The notes below the pieces were generated by a model. The model did not search any database and had not been told where the DNA came from. It saw only the letters and a list, made by a program, of their open reading frames with translations. This document shows, in pieces, positions 1 through 9,620 of a DNA stretch of 64,000 nucleotides (position 1 is its first letter; the number at the start of each line of letters is the position of its first letter). This DNA is from Pseudomonas sp. GM80 (GTDB lineage: Bacteria; Pseudomonadota; Gammaproteobacteria; Pseudomonadales; Pseudomonadaceae): assembly GCF_000282515.1 (NCBI RefSeq), contig NZ_AKJD01000076.1, positions 1-64,000 of the forward strand, read 5' to 3'. A program made the position numbers and the translations under genes.

Positions 1-599
1 ACAACGAACTGCGCATCGAGGACAAGAAAGGTCAGGAGCAGATTTACCTGCACGCCCAGCGCGATTGGGATGAAAACATCGAGCACGACCAGAAAATTCG
101 GGTCGGCAATGAGCGTCACGATACGGTTGAGAAGAACAGCTACAGCGAGTTCAAGGCTGAAGAACATCACACGGTTTATGAAGACCGCAAGGTTGAGGCG
201 CAGGCCAATGATCACCTGACGGTTGGGGTGAATCAGCACGTCAAGATTGGTACTGGGCAGTTCATGGATGCGGGGCAGGAAATTCACCTGAGCAGCGGCA
301 TGAAAGTGGTGATGGAGGCTGGTGCGGAGCTGACGCTGATTGGTGGCGGGAGTTTTATCAAGATTGATGCGGGTGGGGTGACCCTGAGTGGGCCGGTGAT
401 CAACATCAACTCTGGTGGTGGGCCGGGCAGCGGCACGGGGGCGGCGCCGTTGTTGCCGGGGCCGTTGAAGCAGGCGGATGCGGATAAGGCTGGGCAGTTG
501 CTGGTGCCGGCGCAGCGGCAGGCGTTGATGCGCCGTACACCACGCTGTGAAATTTGCGAGAAAGCTGCCGCGCAAGCCGCGAAGGACGCCGCCAAATGA
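1..599 (+). CDS. vgrG: VgrG C-terminal part (T6SS spike), truncated by window edge
   Basis: An open frame runs from the window edge to the stop at 597-599, and its first visible residues read NELRIEDKKGQEQIYLHAQR. This is the 'EDKKGQEQI..HAQRD' region found near the end of VgrG gp5-like/DUF2345 domains. It is followed by short hydrophilic repeats (EKNSYSEF, HHTVYEDRKVE) and a glycine-rich beta-helix stretch (LTLIGGGSFIKIDAGGV), typical of the needle tip. VgrG trimers cap the Hcp tube and carry effectors through the T6SS. The gene overlaps the DUF4123 start by 4 nt (ATGA at 596-599), so spike and adaptor are translationally coupled. The N-terminal gp27-like part lies outside the window. The C-terminal tail ends in an Ala/Lys-rich stretch. 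Family assignment is strong; the exact cargo interaction is inferred from position. Confidence 0.93.
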   Translation, partial: NELRIEDKKGQEQIYLHAQRDWDENIEHDQKIRVGNERHDTVEKNSYSEFKAEEHHTVYEDRKVEAQANDHLTVGVNQHVKIGTGQFMDAGQEIHLSSGMKVVMEAGAELTLIGGGSFIKIDAGGVTLSGPVININSGGGPGSGTGAAPLLPGPLKQADADKAGQLLVPAQRQALMRRTPRCEICEKAAAQAAKDAAK

Positions 600-1483
600 G
601 CTACCCGTCGAACGCCAACTTTTTGCTGATCGACGGGGTCCTGCGTCCTGATGCGATCCCAAGTCTGTATCAGCTCGGCGAACCGCTGGAGATCGAACCG
701 TTGTACTTGGGAACACGATGGGCAGAGTTGAAGGATTTGGGGCCGATACTGGTCAAACCACAAGGCAACTCTTCCGTTCTCAAAGACTGGCAGCAAAACC
801 AACTGACCCAAGCCGATTCGTGTCCGCTGTTCAGCCGCGCGTCACTCAGTGAAGTAGCTGATCATTTGCGACATTTTATCTGCCCGCCGGATTTAAACGG
901 CAGCAATGGTCTTCTGCGTTTCGCCGACCCTCTCGTCATGCATCATTGGCTTACCAGCTACGGGCCGGAGCATCTCAGTCACGTGCTGGGACCTATAGAG
1001 ACAATTTGGATCAAGACGCCGGTCCACACCTGGCGGTCCGCGAGCGATACACCGATTACACCGTTCGCGAGACCCCAGTCAAAGGACCCTCGTGACAAAA
1101 ACTTTGCCCTGCTCGGCGAGCAACAAATTGCGGCTCTGGAACTCGCTTATCGATGGCAGTTCAAAGAACGCCTATACGCCTGGCTGAACACCCGCGACGC
1201 TCAAACATTTTCACTGCTGAACAGCGAACAAACTGAGTGGTGGCTTGAACATGTTTTAGACAGCGGAAACGCCTGGGGACTGGTCAGCGAGCGAGGACTG
1301 GTAACATGGGCAGAAACTTGCGTCGACTGGGGAAGAGACTTCGCCACTCGCCCTGACAGCCCCTATCAAGAGTGGCTGAGCCAAAACCCCGACAAAGGGC
1401 GTTTGGCACCCGAACTGCGTATCGAAGCACTGGATGATTATCGCCAGCAAGCGCTGGAAGCAAAGGACACTGCAAATGGCTGA
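596..1483 (+). CDS. DUF4123 effector adaptor/chaperone (Tap/Tec family)
   Basis: This protein of about 295 aa begins MSYPSNANFLLIDGV at an ATG overlapping the vgrG stop. An in-frame upstream extension to 554 lies inside vgrG and is unlikely to be used. The opening (FLLIDGVLRPDAIPSLYQLGEPLEIEPLYLGTRWAEL) matches the N-terminal pattern of DUF4123 proteins, cytoplasmic adaptors that load a specific effector onto its cognate VgrG. The later LLRFADPLVMHHWL and 'GPIETIWI' elements also fit that family. Its order, vgrG then adaptor then effector, with an 8-nt overlap into the effector, says it serves the toxin encoded next. The fold is inferred from motif resemblance only. Confidence 0.88.
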   Translation: MSYPSNANFLLIDGVLRPDAIPSLYQLGEPLEIEPLYLGTRWAELKDLGPILVKPQGNSSVLKDWQQNQLTQADSCPLFSRASLSEVADHLRHFICPPDLNGSNGLLRFADPLVMHHWLTSYGPEHLSHVLGPIETIWIKTPVHTWRSASDTPITPFARPQSKDPRDKNFALLGEQQIAALELAYRWQFKERLYAWLNTRDAQTFSLLNSEQTEWWLEHVLDSGNAWGLVSERGLVTWAETCVDWGRDFATRPDSPYQEWLSQNPDKGRLAPELRIEALDDYRQQALEAKDTANG

Positions 1484-4400
1484 CAAGAGCGGAACACTCC
1501 AACAACAGCGCAACGCCTGTTTCCCCACCACCACAGCAAAAGCCACCGGCGGCTGCCCCCTGACCGGCCCCGATGTTGCCATTGTTCCGATGCGCTATGC
1601 GCTGGATCGCTCTCGATATGATGAAGATCCGAAAAAGCTAAAGCCGCTCCTAAAATCAGGCAAGTGGACATCTTTGCCCGTTTTGAAGACGCGAAGCTAT
1701 ACCCTGCGTCAGTTGTACAAGGGTTATGTCTACGTCTACGACGAGACGGAAAAAACATTGCACGAGTACAGCTACTCAACGAGTACAGGACAACTGACTC
1801 GAATAAAATGGACGGATGCCGACATCGGAAAGGACGAGCGATCGGAATCAGGAGAATGCAAAAACCACCTTCTTTACCCTCGTAAAAACACCCTACACAT
1901 TGCTTACTCGCCAAATCAATGGACATGGCGAATCTGTGAACACGTTCGTTCAAATCCCCGCAGCCGTAAAGAGTGGATGAAAGTCCTCAATCTTCCTAAA
2001 TACTGCATCACTCAATCTGCTAAAGACACACTTCCGTTGTCATCAATTGCTGATGCGGCAGCAGACGTCGACAAAGACGCTGTGCAATTAGATAAGCGTC
2101 TAGCCGACTCAGCGATCCCACCTACAGCATCTGCAGGTTCAATCGGAGAACCTGTATTCAACTCGCTGGCGGCAGATGTGTTTTGGGCCGGAGAGGTGCC
2201 AGATAAAGATAGCGCGTTAATAATTGCATTAGATGCCCCTTTGTACATTTTAAATGATCTAGGTATGCAATTAGCAGCCGATCACGCCGCCTATCAACGT
2301 TGGCAAGAGCAGCACGAACACAGAATAAAAGTAGCACAGACTGTCGAAGCGCTCTGCGGGTCGTCGCTCGCGAAAGAAAAAATGCCATCGGAAATAAAGG
2401 ACGATATAGGAAAGACTCGACAATACCAGCGCGAATTGGACAGCTATTATACTCAGAGAGAAACCGAAGAAGACTTAGCTATCGCAGAAAGTGCTAGCGG
2501 GTCCGCGCCATTGATCGTTCCTAGTCAAAGATTCAAAGCTATTCAAATGCGAAAAGCTTTGGAGAGTAAATACTCCATAACTTTATCAGAGGCGGACTAC
2601 GTAGCGTGGAAATCACGTGAAAAATGGCGTAGACACGTAGACTTGGATGGTGCGCATGCTTACCTTCAAAACCACGCAAAGGCAGGGGAAATATTACTGC
2701 AACAAACAATCGAGACTCAGGCCGACTTCGAGACTTGGGCAAAACACATGGGCGTCGATCCAGAAAAACTATTCTGTGATACCGCCAACGAGGGACAGTT
2801 GCTTGACTTGCAAAATACATTTGCAAACTTATTAGGAATCTACTGCCAGAACGATAGTTCAAGCAAATGGCTAGCAAAAGAGGAAGTTACAAGCACCTCC
2901 TTGTTTGGATCCGTAAGATTTGGATTTTCAGAGCAACTAAAGGCCGCCTTTGGCGAACCATCTAATAAACTTCTGGACGGAATCGGCGACTATACAAATC
3001 TTGCCACACGTGCAGGAGAAATAAACAGCCTTGTCAATCACGAAGAATTCTCACACCAGCCTTGGCTGAAAGAGCTAGAAAAGTCGATTCAAGATACTTA
3101 TGAGAATATCCGCACTTTATCAATAGACAAGGGCAAGAAAACCGCAAACGCAATTATACTTTCGTTGCTGCCATCGGACAGTCGATTGGCTTCAGGAAAG
3201 ACGCAAAACCTCGCTGCACTTTTGCGCAACATGCTAATCGGGCAGGTATTAACAAACTCTCCTGAGCGAATTGTAGTAGATGCGCAGATAAAAGAAAAAA
3301 TAGATATTTGGAAATCTGAAAAACGCAATTTGACAAAAGAGTTAGACGACTCAAGAAAGCAATGGAAGATTTCAAAAAGAAATGGGGGCCGACGTGGCCA
3401 GGGCAGAAAGATCAAGGCACTGGAAGCAAGCATAAACTTACACGAACTGAAAAAGCCTGTAATATTAGACTTCCAAAACAACAAATATGCCGAACTTTTA
3501 CGGGACGATATTCGGAAATTCGCTATATCAAAAGCGAACGCAACAACAGCATGGGCTTCAAAAGCAAAATCGATAGCCCAGCGAGGCGGCGTGAATTCTG
3601 CTTCCATCACTTGGGGCGTAATAATTTTAAACATCATCAACACTGCCAATACCTATCATCAAGCAGCAAAAGATGGAGTCATCGACAGAACTGACCTCAT
3701 AAAAACAACTTACAGTGCAGGTTACAGCGCCAACCTCATTGCGGCTGTTTTTGTAGAGAGCAAGTGGAGTAGTTTGAAAGGTCTCTCCACTTCTATCAAT
3801 GGCAGTTCAACAGGAATAATGGAGCAATCAGCTGCGTTCTGGAGCTCTACGCAGGGCGAAACACAACTGTGGGGAAATGCCATACGAAGTTTCAGTAGAA
3901 GGCTCGCAGCGATGGGCGGACTTGCTATATTTTCCACAGCACTAGAGCTATGGGACATAAAAGATGACTACGCGACCGCCAATTCCTCTGCCGAAAAAGC
4001 AGCTCTCTGGGCTAAAGGGCTTGCTGTAGCAGGCATGGGTGTAGGTGGCGCATTGCAACTCATCGCCGTTACTTTATTTCGTTCTTGGACAGTCGTCGTA
4101 ATGGGGGCATGGTTTGCATTTGGAATGCTCGTGATGGGGACAATATATCTATTAGCTACTGTAGCCCTGAATTATTTTAAAAATGATGCAATTGGAATCT
4201 GGCTGAGCAAATGTAGTTGGGCAAAAACCCGAAGTAATAGCGCTCTGGGAAGTCCTGCCGAACAGGCCGAAGAGCACCGCTCATTGTTAGAAATCCAGCT
4301 TAGTCCTCAAATTCACGTGCAAAGCACAATAGAGTACAGAAGAGAATACGTTCCGAAGATAGGAAGTCGGATGGTACCGTTCCAAACTGGCGCCTGGGTA

Positions 4401-4856
4401 CAGTGGCGACTCCCTAGCGCACTGAGAGGTAAAACTGTCGAGTTCAATATTACTGGTAGTAAAAGCAGGCTGAATATATTACCCGTCACTAGAACAGACG
4501 ATCCTGTACAAGATCCTTTCTTGGATAAAGGGGTGCTCTTGGGAGATGATCACTTCGAAAAAATTGGAAACAGCAGCCCCTCGCAGGTCGCAGAGAAGTT
4601 TGACAGCGAAAAAGTAGATCCAGGAAAGGACTTTATCTGGCAGGCGTGGGTACCACTTGGAGAAAATACAGACTATTTAGAGTTCCAAATATGGTATCCC
4701 CCCCTTATTATCAGCGGTGATAGCGACGATCGTGGTTACCTTTATCAAGTCGAGATAAGCACGGATGGTTCAACAGAGGCAGACGGTCTGAGCAAAAAAA
4801 ACCTGCAAGTTAAATCGGCAAGCCGGAATGAGTCGCTTGTTCTTGTTCTAGATTAA
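1476..4856 (+). CDS. VasX-like (BTH_I2691-type) T6SS membrane effector
   Basis: The start ATG at 1476 overlaps the adaptor stop; the reading frame open from 1434 lies inside the adaptor. The product is about 1126 aa, near the length of VasX-type effectors. The N-terminus carries the family signature: CPLTGPDVAIVPMRYALDR, then 'YTLRQLYKGYVYVYDE', an N-terminal region shared by VasX/BTH_I2691 proteins. The middle is long, charged and probably helical (about residues 190-700). Hydrophobic segments lie near residues 710-726, 810-825, 848-868 and 871-897, followed by a beta-rich tail of about 200 residues. Such proteins insert in target-cell membranes and dissipate ion gradients in a colicin-like way. 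The gene is more A+T-rich than the core genes, suggesting horizontal acquisition. Function is inferred from family resemblance and synteny with vgrG and DUF4123. Confidence 0.85.
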   Translation: MADKSGTLQQQRNACFPTTTAKATGGCPLTGPDVAIVPMRYALDRSRYDEDPKKLKPLLKSGKWTSLPVLKTRSYTLRQLYKGYVYVYDETEKTLHEYSYSTSTGQLTRIKWTDADIGKDERSESGECKNHLLYPRKNTLHIAYSPNQWTWRICEHVRSNPRSRKEWMKVLNLPKYCITQSAKDTLPLSSIADAAADVDKDAVQLDKRLADSAIPPTASAGSIGEPVFNSLAADVFWAGEVPDKDSALIIALDAPLYILNDLGMQLAADHAAYQRWQEQHEHRIKVAQTVEALCGSSLAKEKMPSEIKDDIGKTRQYQRELDSYYTQRETEEDLAIAESASGSAPLIVPSQRFKAIQMRKALESKYSITLSEADYVAWKSREKWRRHVDLDGAHAYLQNHAKAGEILLQQTIETQADFETWAKHMGVDPEKLFCDTANEGQLLDLQNTFANLLGIYCQNDSSSKWLAKEEVTSTSLFGSVRFGFSEQLKAAFGEPSNKLLDGIGDYTNLATRAGEINSLVNHEEFSHQPWLKELEKSIQDTYENIRTLSIDKGKKTANAIILSLLPSDSRLASGKTQNLAALLRNMLIGQVLTNSPERIVVDAQIKEKIDIWKSEKRNLTKELDDSRKQWKISKRNGGRRGQGRKIKALEASINLHELKKPVILDFQNNKYAELLRDDIRKFAISKANATTAWASKAKSIAQRGGVNSASITWGVIILNIINTANTYHQAAKDGVIDRTDLIKTTYSAGYSANLIAAVFVESKWSSLKGLSTSINGSSTGIMEQSAAFWSSTQGETQLWGNAIRSFSRRLAAMGGLAIFSTALELWDIKDDYATANSSAEKAALWAKGLAVAGMGVGGALQLIAVTLFRSWTVVVMGAWFAFGMLVMGTIYLLATVALNYFKNDAIGIWLSKCSWAKTRSNSALGSPAEQAEEHRSLLEIQLSPQIHVQSTIEYRREYVPKIGSRMVPFQTGAWVQWRLPSALRGKTVEFNITGSKSRLNILPVTRTDDPVQDPFLDKGVLLGDDHFEKIGNSSPSQVAEKFDSEKVDPGKDFIWQAWVPLGENTDYLEFQIWYPPLIISGDSDDRGYLYQVEISTDGSTEADGLSKKNLQVKSASRNESLVLVLD

Positions 4857-4867
4857 AGAGACATAAC

Positions 4868-5593
4868 ATGAACGATATCAAAAGAATACCGACCAACACT
4901 ACAGACGACTCCAACTTAGAAAGCGACAGCCCTCCCCCTCAGCCCTCTAGCGAGGAACTATTGGCGTGGACAACTCGCTCTTTAGAGCAACCATTAAGGG
5001 ACATAAATCTCGGCCCTGTGGTCATGCTGCTAACACCCACACTAATTTGCTTGGGTATTACTTGGTATATGTGGGATAACATCCATGAAAATCTAGATAT
5101 TTGGTTAGCAATTTGCGGCATCGCTTATGGCCTTTTTTTTACATTCCTAATGATGACACGCCAAAAAACCGTATTTAATTATCGAATCACCAAAAACGGC
5201 GCAGAAGTTGAGAAATATTTATACTTTCCGAAGTTTGCAACGCCCATGTTCAAATCTTCAGCCATTGCCATCGTAATACTCTTTATTTCTGTTGCGGTGT
5301 TCACAGGATCTCTTGCATTCATGATTGGGCCGATTGCTATGGCTTTAGGCTCAGCCAGATTTTTTATAAATTGGAAGAACGAAGTAAAAAACAATTCGGT
5401 AACATGGAGCAATTACGACTTGATTATTATAGATCAGGACAGATTGATGGTAATCGCGACATGCACTAGCAACCCATTATTTGGATTCAATATGCGCTTA
5501 CCGAATAAGGAAATACTTCATGACTGTTTGAAAATATTGCACGAATTACTTCCAGAATCTGTAGAGTATCGTGTTGAGCGCTGGCCATGGTAG
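4868..5593 (+). CDS. Multi-pass membrane protein, probable immunity to the upstream toxin
   Basis: A 241-aa protein starts 11 nt after the toxin stop. It has a polar N-terminal tail with a proline run (SPPPQPSS) and hydrophobic segments at about residues 48-68 (VVMLLTPTLICLGITWYMW), 76-97 and 127-160 (a long hairpin, SSAIAIVILFISVAVF...). A cytosolic-looking tail ends RVERWPW. I recognise no named domain. In VasX-type loci the gene immediately downstream encodes an inner-membrane immunity protein that blocks the pore-forming toxin. Position, spacing, matching A+T-rich composition and topology all fit that role, but there is no sequence-level proof. Confidence 0.7.
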   Translation: MNDIKRIPTNTTDDSNLESDSPPPQPSSEELLAWTTRSLEQPLRDINLGPVVMLLTPTLICLGITWYMWDNIHENLDIWLAICGIAYGLFFTFLMMTRQKTVFNYRITKNGAEVEKYLYFPKFATPMFKSSAIAIVILFISVAVFTGSLAFMIGPIAMALGSARFFINWKNEVKNNSVTWSNYDLIIIDQDRLMVIATCTSNPLFGFNMRLPNKEILHDCLKILHELLPESVEYRVERWPW

Positions 5594-5647
5594 CAGCATA
5601 AAACCCGGATCAAACAACAAACCAAAAGAGTCGCAGATAGAACTTGA

Positions 5648-7297
5648 CAGGACATTGGCAATCCGGTCCGACTTCAACTACTACGTGAATTTTCCACTAA
5701 TGGCCTGACTTTACGGGCTGCGACCGCTACTGAGATCGCCGCTTATAATCAAGAAAGTGAAAAGTCGTTACACCTACGCAGCCAGTTGAGTGCGACATAT
5801 AAACTGCGTAATCGTGAATTGATACGGCAATCTTCTGGCGTTGCGCAGCCAGGGAGCGAGGCTGTTTACCAGCAGCGAATTGATCAACTAAAACTGCAAT
5901 TGGTCCCGCTGGAAGAGAAATTAACTGACGCATTATCTGTCGGTAGTAATAGTCCCGCTCAAATTGGCACGGTAGTCGATGGACTAGATCCGCAATTGCG
6001 TATGGAAGTGGATAGGACTGTCAGGGATTTTCGCGCGACGGGAACCTTTAGAAAACCTCTCAGTGGTGTTCTGAAATCGAAGGGAGACCTGCTGGCCTTC
6101 GGGCTGTTTATTATTCAAGGACAGAAATTTATTGATGCCGTGAGCAACCTCCTAAAAAAGGACAAAGGCTCATTGTCTACAAACGATGTTTTGGCATTTA
6201 CTGAAGCAGTTGTCGGTATGGCCGGTGCAGGATTTGCCACAGCGCAAGGCCTATCTGTGACGATCTTACAAGCTGATATTGAAGAAATGGCTAGCACAGC
6301 GGGTAAGCTGAATACCATGACTCGCCTGGGTCGCTGGACAGGAATCGCGGGCATAGGAGCTTTTGGCTTTAGTGTATTGTCCGCGTCACTAGATTTACGC
6401 AAACACTCACTGCAATGGACAAAAGCGTTTGCTGAAGGAGATTCTAAAGATCTCGGAGCGTCAACAATACAAATTAGTGGCGATGCAATATTGATAGGCT
6501 CAAGTACTTGGGGGGCAAAACATACGGGTTCTATCATCAAAACTGTAATGACAACATCGACTGAAATGCGTGCATTTGCTTGGGCACAAGCGAGCCCGAA
6601 GCTCGTGTCATTCGGCGCCCGCGCTAATTTAATTGGGCTGATTGGTACCGCTCTGCAGCTGTTAGGCGAGGGACTTTACAATTACTTTAACTTAGATGAG
6701 CTTCAGAAGTGGATGCAGCCCAGTGCATGGGGACACCAGACAAAGCAACGTAGCGTTCAAGATGAATGGAACGAGCTAGCAAAAGTTGTTCAAAAACCAA
6801 CCTGCGAACTAGTTCACGATACTAAACAGACATATTTAATACTCACTCTCCCGGGCTTAAGCACGCAAGAGATCGACGAGCGCAAATTGCAACTTCTTGC
6901 TTACCAACAGCAACGCGATGCCCCTATGCAAGGAGAGTACAATCCTAACCTCCCACCACTGCGCTGGAGAAAGAGCACTTCCATTTGGGCGACAAGATTT
7001 ATAATTGTCAGCAAGGATCAGCAAGCACTGACCCTCAAGCTACCCATAAGTGACTCGTTGCAAACATCAGATTTCGCGTTAGTCTTCGACATTGGTTATC
7101 AACTCGAAGCAGAGCGCGATTTAATTCATCGAACTATTTTCATCCTAAAGGACTTGCAAATAATTACAAATCATGGGGCACGTATCCCTACTAAGGGCAA
7201 TTTCAAACTTACCGCAGTGGAAACCATGCCGTTCGGAACAGGAAAAGGGTCCTTCAAAATCATCAAAAAAGAAGAGTTGGCGGTTATCGATGTTTAG
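5648..7297 (+). pseudogene. Orphan VasX-like toxin C-terminal module
   Basis: The frame is open from just after a TGA at 5645-5647 to a TAG at 7295-7297, with no ATG near its beginning. The first usable codon is TTG at 5786, which would give 503 aa. Like the C-terminal half of the intact toxin at 1476-4856, it has a charged helical lead-in, hydrophobic segments (around residues 100-116, 142-160, 186-203 and 281-298 counted from 5786) and a beta-rich tail of about 200 residues ending EELAVIDV. The N-terminal delivery region is absent. It most likely represents a displaced toxin tip, as occurs in polymorphic-toxin loci, kept beside a cognate immunity remnant. Whether it is translated is unknown. 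Confidence 0.65.
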
Positions 7298-8480
7298 GAA
7301 TCTATTTAAGACCAACAAAAAAGCCTCAAAGGCCGAGCCTGCACCGGACTAAAAAAGCAAGCGTCCTTGCGCCGGAGAAATTCGAACTAAAGGTTTTAAC
7401 GAGACTTTATTTCTAGCTCCACTACCTGTTTACAGTGGTCAAGTAGCGGGCTCCAGCCGAAACTTTTCCGAAATTAACGACACCTTCATTGAAGTAGGTG
7501 GAAATAACTGGGGAATGGTGGAACAAGGGAAAATACTTGCCGCAGCCATTTGGATGGCCTTATTTACGGCTTTTATAATGCCAAGCCTTGCTATCCTTGC
7601 TGGCGTACTTTTCTACCCTGAAAATTTTCCTGACCCGGTAGGTGACTTGCATACTTTCCTGAAGGCAACAACTAGCGTCTCACTATTGTTCATCATTCCT
7701 ATAGGTGCTTATCTATACGGTATGTTTTCTGATTTACTACTCTCCCCCCCAAAAAAAACGCTTCGCTTCAACCGGCAGCGTCGAGAGGTTTGTTACGTAG
7801 AAAGTAAAACCAATCAAGTATTAATAGTCCATTGGGAGGACATTGTAACGTGGATCGCCAACACACAAGGTATAACTACTTATGGAGCAACTCGTCAGTA
7901 CACATTCGGTATAGGTCTGGAGGATAAAGAGCATGATGACGTGAAATTTATTCTTATATCGCAACCCATTGATGCTCATGCATTAGGGATGTGGACATCA
8001 ATTCGCAATTACATGGAGGACGGCGTACTCGTAGATACACCGAACCCAATGCTGGCGGCTTTGGGGCTACCCCCTACTGAAAGTCGACTAAAACCCTACG
8101 AAGGGCTACATACATTTGAAGTCGAACGTGATGACGCTCGGTGGATGTGTAATATGAAAGATGAAGGCGCGGACCTCTCAGATAAAGAACGTGAACATTA
8201 CGGCTACCCTAAGCGCACACCTTGGCCACTACGCCGCTGGTATATGTGGCGAGTCCTAAGTTTTTGGAAAATGCCATATATGCTGGCTGAATGGGCCCAC
8301 CGCGCAGGACGCCCTGCTTTACCGGAGAAGGTAACAACTTGGTCAAATCCACTGCCTGAAGACCATTGGGCTAAACCAAGTCCAGCTTTAGTAAAAGCCA
8401 ACGGGGTTATAAAAGAAGCAATGAATAAAAAAGGAGCTACTTTTATCGAAGCATGCAAGTGTGCAGGGTTTCATCCATGA
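7290..8480 (+). pseudogene. Immunity-like membrane protein broken by an in-frame TAA (DUF6708-like, tentative)
   Basis: An ATG at 7290 overlaps the orphan toxin stop and begins MFRNLFKTNKKASKAEPAPD, then meets TAA at 7350-7352. The same phase is then open without interruption to the TGA at 8478-8480, reading FNETLFLAPLPVYSGQV and SEINDTFIEVGGNNWGMVEQ before the internal ATG at 7515. From that ATG, preceded by a purine-rich GGGGA, a 321-aa protein could still be made. It has two hydrophobic segments (LAAAIWMALFTAFIMPSLA and SLLFIIPIGAYLYGM), then LRFNRQRREVCYVESK and WEDIVTWI, which recall DUF6708-type T6SS immunity proteins; that name is from memory and tentative. A local frame disturbance around 7345-7390 is an alternative to a simple nonsense mutation. 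Confidence 0.65.
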
Positions 8481-8762
8481 AGAAATGCACACTCAATACC
8501 ATCATCTTATATACGAATAGGAAGATTTAACTCAACTGGCCATTGCAACGAATCGAGAGGTAGTCGACTTGAAATTCACTCATTTCAACCAGCGCCTTGG
8601 AAAGGCCATAAGTTACAGTATCAACATATTCTGCAAGCTAAAACAAAAAGAGATCGCAGCCAACTTCATAAAGCCATACTTATCGCCAGATGTGCCTATT
8701 ATCAAAGCCAAGGTAAACGTACCGATGAGCACCGCATGATTCGTAGCGCCAACTCGTCGTAG
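8481..8762 (+). pseudogene. Unassigned open-frame remnant (about 93 codons, no start)
   Basis: Directly after the TGA at 8478-8480 the same phase is open to TAG at 8760-8762. It reads GRFNSTGHCNESRGSR, LEIHSFQPAPWKGHKLQYQH and RDRSQLHKAILIARCAYYQS, which looks like real protein rather than random sequence. No ATG occurs until near its end. A separate short frame starting at ATG 8477 (MKKCTLNTIILYTNRKI) stops at 8528-8530 and could be its displaced start after a frameshift. I do not recognise the family. It lies between the broken immunity gene and the lipoprotein gene, so it is probably debris of another toxin-island cassette. Confidence 0.35.
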
Positions 8763-8829
8763 ATTTTCCGCTGTCTTTTCGGTGGAAGCTTTTGGGAAAA
8801 CCACCTGCACAATATTCGAGCTATGCACA

Positions 8830-9501
8830 ATGACTTTACTTAGACGTCTCTCATTAATCACCGGTATTATCGGCCTGACAGCTTGCAGCGGGTCATTGCT
8901 ACCTACGCCTAGCATGATCACCAGTTTGCACCTCATCGACAGTAGTGGAAACGAGCGTATACAGGCGACGGAAGTAGATTACAAAAGATTTGAACGCGCG
9001 ACTCCTGACACTCCGAGCACAGTCAATGTATTGCGTTACATCAATGAATCAGCCTCTTCGGTAAGCTTAGGTTTTGTATATCTACCCCTTGCTGAGAATG
9101 TCCAACTGAGTGTACGTCATGAGGCTGGTTATGAGCTTAGCGTAGATGTCGATCTTGATTTTGATAATCCGACTGCGCTTGGCAAGGCCGGAGACAAGTA
9201 TGAGTTAGTGATCAGCAATATGAGCACCGCATCTTACGAACTCGTGACAACTGTGGATGGCAATGACGTCATATCTGAAGGGAAGGGAAACGATGCCAAC
9301 TCCGGCTACCTGATACTCCCCGGTGAAGAATTAGTTATAAATGGCTTTTACAAGGATCAGAAAAAATCTATTCCTTTTCGATTTCAGAAAGTACCGAAAA
9401 ACATTAACACTGCGGATCATGAGACTAACGTAAAGACGGGAGCAATTCGGCTAGCACTTTTCTCAGCATTGCGCGAATCCAAAACTTGCCAAACACATTA
9501 A
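8830..9501 (+). CDS. Predicted lipoprotein of the T6SS island, function unknown
   Basis: The start at ATG 8830 gives a 223-aa protein with a classic lipoprotein signal: MTLLRRLSLITGIIGLTACS, with lipobox LTAC and the modified Cys at about residue 18. The longer open frame from 8782 would bury this signal and is rejected. The mature part is mostly beta-type with no motif I recognise; conserved-looking pieces are MITSLHLIDSSGNERI and GNDANSGYLILPGEELVING. It follows the toxin/immunity remnants and has the same A+T-rich composition. Periplasmic lipoprotein immunity proteins exist for T6SS toxins, so an immunity or accessory role is possible but only inferred from location. Confidence 0.7.
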   Translation: MTLLRRLSLITGIIGLTACSGSLLPTPSMITSLHLIDSSGNERIQATEVDYKRFERATPDTPSTVNVLRYINESASSVSLGFVYLPLAENVQLSVRHEAGYELSVDVDLDFDNPTALGKAGDKYELVISNMSTASYELVTTVDGNDVISEGKGNDANSGYLILPGEELVINGFYKDQKKSIPFRFQKVPKNINTADHETNVKTGAIRLALFSALRESKTCQTH

Positions 9502-9620
9502 AATCGAAGCCCCTCTTTCAAGCTAAAGCAACAGTGAATTTTCTGACTACCACAAAAGAGAGATACCCCCCAGAAAAGACAAACTCATCTACTCTATCGC
9601 CTTGATACACACATAAAAAC

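Noticed and set aside
284..811. Antisense 175-aa frame over vgrG/DUF4123
   Set aside because: Shadow of two well-supported plus-strand genes, with no family motif and no Shine-Dalgarno.
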